Source: Pyrodictiaceae archaeon
GTDB taxonomy: Archaea > Thermoproteota > Thermoprotei_A > Sulfolobales > Pyrodictiaceae
Assembly (NCBI GenBank): GCA_027033675.1
Contig: JALVKZ010000183.1
Coordinates: forward strand, 1 to 9,778
DNA: 9,778 nt
Reading direction: 5' to 3'
Positions 6,565 through 9,778 of the stretch are shown piece by piece; position 1 is the stretch's first letter; the number at the start of each line of letters is the position of its first letter. A program made the position numbers and the translations under genes. The notes beneath the pieces are model-generated. The model saw nothing but the letters and a program-made list of their open reading frames with translations, searched no databases and was not told the origin of the DNA.

Positions 6565-6590
6565 CCTCTAATAAGAATATTTGGCCAAGC
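6565..6590 (-). promoter_or_regulatory. Possible promoter of the vapB gene
   Basis: On the minus strand AAATATTCTTATTA lies about 25-40 bases before the TTG start of the antitoxin, in a local AT-rich stretch. This is a reasonable TATA position for a transcript with a short leader. No B-recognition element stands out. Confidence 0.3.
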
Positions 6591-6638
6591 AAACAAGTAA
6601 TGTGAAACGCCTAGGTGCTGAGAAGACGAACCCCACGG

Positions 6639-6669
6639 ACCCCTCCTGGGCAACGATGAAGGGAGGGGT
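6639..6669. repeat. Inverted repeat between vapB and RuBisCO
   Basis: ACCCCTCC (6639-6646) and GGAGGGGT (6662-6669) are perfect reverse complements with a 15-base loop, forming a GC-rich 8-base stem. It lies in the 180-base gap that holds the vapB promoter and the RuBisCO 3' flank. It could be a structured 3' end of the RuBisCO transcript or a protein site. Archaeal termination normally depends on T-runs rather than hairpins, so a terminator role is not assumed. Confidence 0.4.
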
Positions 6670-6679
6670 GTGAAGAGGG

Positions 6680-6727
6680 GCTGAGCACTGAGAAATAAAT
6701 TAAGTAAGCATTTAGGAATTGATTAGC
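6680..6727 (-). terminator. Possible T-rich terminator after RuBisCO
   Basis: Just after the RuBisCO stop, the minus strand reads through TACTTAATTTATTTCTCAG, the most T-rich stretch on this side of the gene. Archaeal RNA polymerase terminates at runs of T, but the run here is interrupted, so this is a weak call. Confidence 0.3.
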
Positions 6728-8056
6728 TTAGGCTGGTTTTGCTCTGCCCCACTTCTCCAGTGCTCGTTTGAGCTCCCTGTGGGTTTCTGCGTATTCTTCT
6801 AGGCTTATTCCCTTGAGTGTTGCTTCTATTGATTGCCTTACTGCTGCCGCTCCTGCTCGTGGCCCGTCTGGGTGGCCTAGTACTCCTCCCCCTACCTGTA
6901 TGACTAAGTCTATTCCGAGAGCCTTGATTACCTCGGGTAGGTTCCCTGGGTGGAGGCCTCCCGAGGAGACAGGGACTGCGGGCTTTATGTGGTAGAAGCT
7001 CTGGGGTAGGCGGATATTGTCTCCCTCTAGGGGCTTGAATTCTTTCTCTCTCAGCACGGCGGCATTGCTTAGTACCTCTATTGTCTTGGCCTCCATCTTG
7101 CCCACGCCTGGCACCCCTATGTGGAGCTGGTCTATGCCTATTATTCTCATCAATTTGGCTAGCACGAACATCGACATACCATGGTATGGGTCCCTTGTGA
7201 AGGCTGCGTGGAATGCTCGGTGACCGTGTATTGCTAGGCCGTGTTCCTCTGCTAGGTCTCTTATGTAGGTGAGGGTGCTCCACCCAGCTATGACGACGTC
7301 AACCATTACGTATGGGTTGCCATAGTCTGCTACTAGTTTGAGCCTTTTCTCCATCTCGCGTACATCGCTAGTAATGTTAGCGAACCATACTTTGCGCTCC
7401 CCGGTTTCCTTCTCGGCACGGTCTATAGCCCTCATGATGGCCTTTGCCCTGGCCTCGAAGCGGCAGTAGCTGGGGCTTGTCAGGTTCTCGTCGTCCTTTA
7501 TATAGTCCATTCCACCCACGAGTATCTCGTATGCTATTTTCTCTGCCTCCTCGGGTGAGTACCCCACCTTGGGCTTGGGGACTGTACCGACTACTGGGCG
7601 ATCATATACACGGAAGATCTCGCGGACACCGGGGAGCCCGCGGAAGGGGCCTTTGAAATGCTCTAGGAAGCTCCTGGGTAGGTAGATGTCCTCTAGCCTC
7701 AGCTTCTTGATCCTCTTCATGCCATAGACGTTGCCCGCCACCGATGCTATGAACCCAGGTATGTTTCCCTCCTCAAATAACTCGACAGGATAGGCTACCC
7801 TTATCAAGTAGCTACCGTCGCTGAGGTCCCTTATCTCGTAAGCCCTGCCCTTGAGCTTCTCGATTCTCTCACGCGAGTACCACTCGTATAGCGTTGTCCA
7901 GGTGCCAACACTGCTCTCAGCAGCTATGGCCCCGGCCACGTCCTTGGCAGTGAAGCCAGGGGCGGGGATCGCGCGGTAGGTAACTATTATGTGCTTCTCG
8001 AGGCTAGGTGTAAAGGACTCGTCTACGAATGCGTGATAGGGCTCAAAACTTGCCAA
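6728..8056 (-). CDS. rbcL: Form III ribulose-1,5-bisphosphate carboxylase (RuBisCO)
   Basis: A 442-residue RuBisCO large subunit, with length and motifs of archaeal form III. It carboxylates ribulose-1,5-bisphosphate to two 3-phosphoglycerates, in archaea usually as the last step of AMP/nucleoside salvage. Active-site residues: Glu47 (ESSVGTWTT), Asn109, Lys161 and Lys163 (GTVPKPKVGYSPEE), the carbamylated Lys187 with metal ligands Asp189 and Glu190 (GGMDYIKDDENLTSP), His279 (HGHRAFHAAF), His312, loop-6 Lys320 (GVGKMEA), the phosphate-binding SSGG at 364-367 and GGG at 389-391. The set is complete, so activity is expected. The TTG start (8054-8056) follows a purine-rich leader with GGGATGAAGAG. 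The partner enzymes AMP phosphorylase and ribose-1,5-bisphosphate isomerase are not in this window, and no small subunit is seen. It is transcribed away from ppsA. Confidence 0.95.
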   Translation of the reverse strand: MASFEPYHAFVDESFTPSLEKHIIVTYRAIPAPGFTAKDVAGAIAAESSVGTWTTLYEWYSRERIEKLKGRAYEIRDLSDGSYLIRVAYPVELFEEGNIPGFIASVAGNVYGMKRIKKLRLEDIYLPRSFLEHFKGPFRGLPGVREIFRVYDRPVVGTVPKPKVGYSPEEAEKIAYEILVGGMDYIKDDENLTSPSYCRFEARAKAIMRAIDRAEKETGERKVWFANITSDVREMEKRLKLVADYGNPYVMVDVVIAGWSTLTYIRDLAEEHGLAIHGHRAFHAAFTRDPYHGMSMFVLAKLMRIIGIDQLHIGVPGVGKMEAKTIEVLSNAAVLREKEFKPLEGDNIRLPQSFYHIKPAVPVSSGGLHPGNLPEVIKALGIDLVIQVGGGVLGHPDGPRAGAAAVRQSIEATLKGISLEEYAETHRELKRALEKWGRAKPA

Positions 8057-8298
8057 GACTCTTCATCCCTTTCCTTGGCTGGTTACGAGGTTCTAACTGG
8101 CTGCTATTGTTAAGTATGGACTAGTTACTGCTTTAAGGTCATCGCTTCCCCTTGTTTTGTTAGCTAAATGTTTTAGGCACCACTTACTAGTTGCTATCAA
8201 GGGGCTTATCGCCGAGGGAGCGTAGAGCTTCTTAATCGACTATTGTCGTATAAACGCTTTTATCTGGAAAGGCGCCCAGAACCTAGCGCGGGTTATCT
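8057..8298. promoter_or_regulatory. Divergent promoter region between RuBisCO and ppsA
   Basis: A 242-base gap drives both genes outward. For ppsA, TATAAA at 8249-8254 and CTTTTAT at 8257-8263 lie about 36-50 bases before the TTG start, giving a short leader. For RuBisCO the minus strand has AT-rich candidates CCTTAAAG (about 8131-8138) and ATACTTAACAATAG (about 8103-8116). ACTAGTTRCT occurs twice on the plus strand (8120-8129 and 8186-8195). CCCCTTG (8148-8154) pairs with CAAGGGG (8198-8204). No RNA gene or convincing open frame was found. Confidence 0.45.
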
Positions 8299-9778
8299 TT
8301 GTCGAATAATCCACCTCTAATTATATGGATAGAGGAGTTAAGAGCCAAGGACACGGCCCTTGCAGGAGGTAAGGGAGCAAACCTAGGCGAGCTAGTGTCA
8401 GCAGGTGTACCAGTTCCGCCGGGGTTCGTAGTTACCTCTGAAGCTTATAAGAGGTTCATAGAGGGAAGCGGGCTTAAAGCGAAGATAGAGAAACTTCTCG
8501 AAGCCCTCGATGTGAACAATACGGCTGAACTAGAGAGAGTTAGTAGCGAGATTCGGCGCCTAATAATGGATACACCTATACCGGAGGATATAGAGGAGGC
8601 GATTAGGAAAGCCTATCGCGAGTTATCAGAGAAAATAGGTGTAAAGGACCCTCTTGTGGCTGTGCGTAGCAGTGCTGTCGCAGAGGATCTTCCGGAGGCC
8701 AGTTTCGCTGGACAGCAAGACACTTACCTAAACGTTAGGGGCGAGGACAACGTTGTTGACCGTGTAAAGGCTTGCTGGGCTAGCGTGTTCACTCCGAGAG
8801 CAATATTCTATAGGACGCAGATGGGCATAGACCACTTCAGGGCATACATGGCCGTTGTCGTGCAGAAGATGGTTAATGCGCGCTCAGCTGGAGTAATGTT
8901 CACTCTACATCCCGCAACGGGCGATAGGAGCGTAGTGGTCATAGAGTCTGCCTGGGGCCTAGGCGAGGCCGTCGCCGGGGGCAAAGTGACGCCCGATGAG
9001 TTTGTAGTTGATAAGAAAACCTTAGAGATTATCGAGAAGAGAATCAACCCGAAACATATAATGATAACCTATGACCCGGAATCTGGGCAGAACATAGTAG
9101 TTGAGCTACCCAAGGAGAAGGCCCTAGAGCCTAGCCTAAGCGATGAGGAAGCAAAGGAACTAGCAAAGTACGGGGTAATGATAGAGAACCACTATAACCA
9201 CCCAATGGACATCGAGTGGGCAATAGACAAGGATATACCAGCGCCGAATAACATCTTCATCGTCCAGGCTAGGTACGAGACGGTGTGGAGCAGGAAGAAG
9301 CCAGAGGAGGTCAAGAAGGAGGAGAAGCCAGCAGAGGAACTAAGGATACTCGTCACAGGTCTCCCAGCGAGCCCCGGTGTAGCAACTGGTGTTGCGAGGA
9401 TAATCCTTGACCCGCATAGCCCTGAGGCAGAAGAGTTTCGCGAAGGAGACGTGCTCGTCACAAAAATGACTGACCCGGACTGGGTACCGTTGATGAAGAA
9501 GGCTGCCGCGATAGTGACCGATGAGGGCGGCATGACTAGCCACGCCGCTATAGTCTCGCGCGAGCTGGGAATACCCGCCGTAGTAGGTACGGGGAACGCC
9601 ACAACAACGATAAGGAATGGAATGCTGGTGACAGTTGATGGTAGTAGGGGTGTCGTCTACGAGGGCAAGGTAGAGATAGTGAAGAGGAAAGAGGAAGCAG
9701 TCCCTAGGGCGTTAGCACCTGAGGCTATGAGAGAGCTATACCCAGTAACAGCTACTAAGATATACATGAACCTAGGCC
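8299..9778 (+). CDS. ppsA: Phosphoenolpyruvate synthase, N-terminal part (runs off the window)
   Basis: 493 residues of pyruvate, water dikinase are visible. The enzyme makes PEP from pyruvate and ATP with release of AMP and phosphate, feeding gluconeogenesis. The ATP-grasp N-terminal domain covers roughly residues 10-330, with GGKGANLGEL at 23-32, VPPGFVVT, VRSSAVAEDLPEASFAGQQ from 122 and ESAWGLGEAVAGG. A highly charged linker (332-347, 12 of 16 residues charged) leads to the swivelling phosphohistidine domain, whose catalytic His415 lies in GGMTSHAAIVSRELGIPAVV. The C-terminal PEP/pyruvate barrel is only begun at the window edge. TTG 8299 is the only start between the upstream in-frame TAG (8284-8286) and the conserved IWIEELRAKD. 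It has only a weak purine sequence in front. A homologous pyruvate phosphate dikinase is less likely, given the compact N-terminus and the short spacing to the His domain. Confidence 0.93.
   Translation, partial: MSNNPPLIIWIEELRAKDTALAGGKGANLGELVSAGVPVPPGFVVTSEAYKRFIEGSGLKAKIEKLLEALDVNNTAELERVSSEIRRLIMDTPIPEDIEEAIRKAYRELSEKIGVKDPLVAVRSSAVAEDLPEASFAGQQDTYLNVRGEDNVVDRVKACWASVFTPRAIFYRTQMGIDHFRAYMAVVVQKMVNARSAGVMFTLHPATGDRSVVVIESAWGLGEAVAGGKVTPDEFVVDKKTLEIIEKRINPKHIMITYDPESGQNIVVELPKEKALEPSLSDEEAKELAKYGVMIENHYNHPMDIEWAIDKDIPAPNNIFIVQARYETVWSRKKPEEVKKEEKPAEELRILVTGLPASPGVATGVARIILDPHSPEAEEFREGDVLVTKMTDPDWVPLMKKAAAIVTDEGGMTSHAAIVSRELGIPAVVGTGNATTTIRNGMLVTVDGSRGVVYEGKVEIVKRKEEAVPRALAPEAMRELYPVTATKIYMNLG

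Noticed and set aside
6653..6684. C/D-box-like small RNA (ACGATGA followed by CTGAG)
   Set aside because: The C box differs from RTGATGA, the spacing is too short for a normal archaeal C/D RNA, and no matching internal C'/D' pair was found.
6723..7283. A 186-codon open frame overlapping RuBisCO on the same strand
   Set aside because: It lies wholly inside the well-supported RuBisCO gene in another frame, is very rich in Arg, Ser and Pro, and shows no domain; it is a by-product of GC-rich coding sequence.
9520..9600. Intein at the active-site His of PEP synthase
   Set aside because: Some archaeal PEP synthases carry an intein, but here GGMTSHAAIVSRELGIPAVV is continuous.
9192..9602. 136-codon open frame antisense to ppsA
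   Set aside because: It covers the conserved phosphohistidine domain on the opposite strand and has a low-complexity Ser/Thr/Ala composition.
1..9778. CRISPR array, tRNA or rRNA genes, insertion sequence ends, attachment sites
   Set aside because: No regularly spaced repeats, no cloverleaf pattern, no transposase and no terminal inverted or target repeats were seen on either strand by reading; a covariance-model search was not possible.

Overview
The window looks like the chromosome of a hyperthermophilic crenarchaeon, probably of the Desulfurococcales (Pyrodictium/Hyperthermus/Pyrolobus type). The reasons are a LysW carrier-protein amino acid pathway, an archaeal form III RuBisCO, PIN-domain toxin genes, purine-rich GGAGGTG-type ribosome binding sites, and heavy use of TTG and GTG start codons with AGG/AGA/CTA/ATA codons. 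The species assignment is inference; no ribosomal or other marker gene is present.

Layout. 1-468: a VapC-like PIN toxin, with the last codons of a possible partner gene at the edge. 470-5850: a divergent LysW-dependent biosynthetic cluster. lysY and lysZ read leftward from a 240-base control region (2358-2597). lysW, lysX, lysJ and lysK read rightward from it. 5840-6547: a second vapBC-type pair on the minus strand. The antitoxin gene is intact but the toxin gene is broken by an in-frame stop. 6728-8056: form III RuBisCO on the minus strand. 8299 to the end: PEP synthase (ppsA) on the plus strand, cut off by the window.

How the genes work together. The six lys genes cover every carrier-bound step. 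LysX attaches an amino acid to the C-terminal Glu of LysW, LysZ phosphorylates it, LysY reduces it, LysJ transaminates it and LysK releases the product. The product is lysine if 2-aminoadipate is loaded and ornithine (to arginine) if glutamate is loaded. Only one set is present here and no early lysine genes are seen, so it may serve both pathways. RuBisCO makes 3-phosphoglycerate, and PEP synthase makes phosphoenolpyruvate from pyruvate. Their shared divergent promoter region puts two entries to gluconeogenesis side by side.

I found no clear undescribed system. The most unusual points are the decaying vapC (in-frame stop plus loss of the first catalytic Asp), the placement of a PIN toxin gene tail-to-tail against each end of the lys cluster, and a cluster of GTACC motifs in front of lysW that could be an operator.
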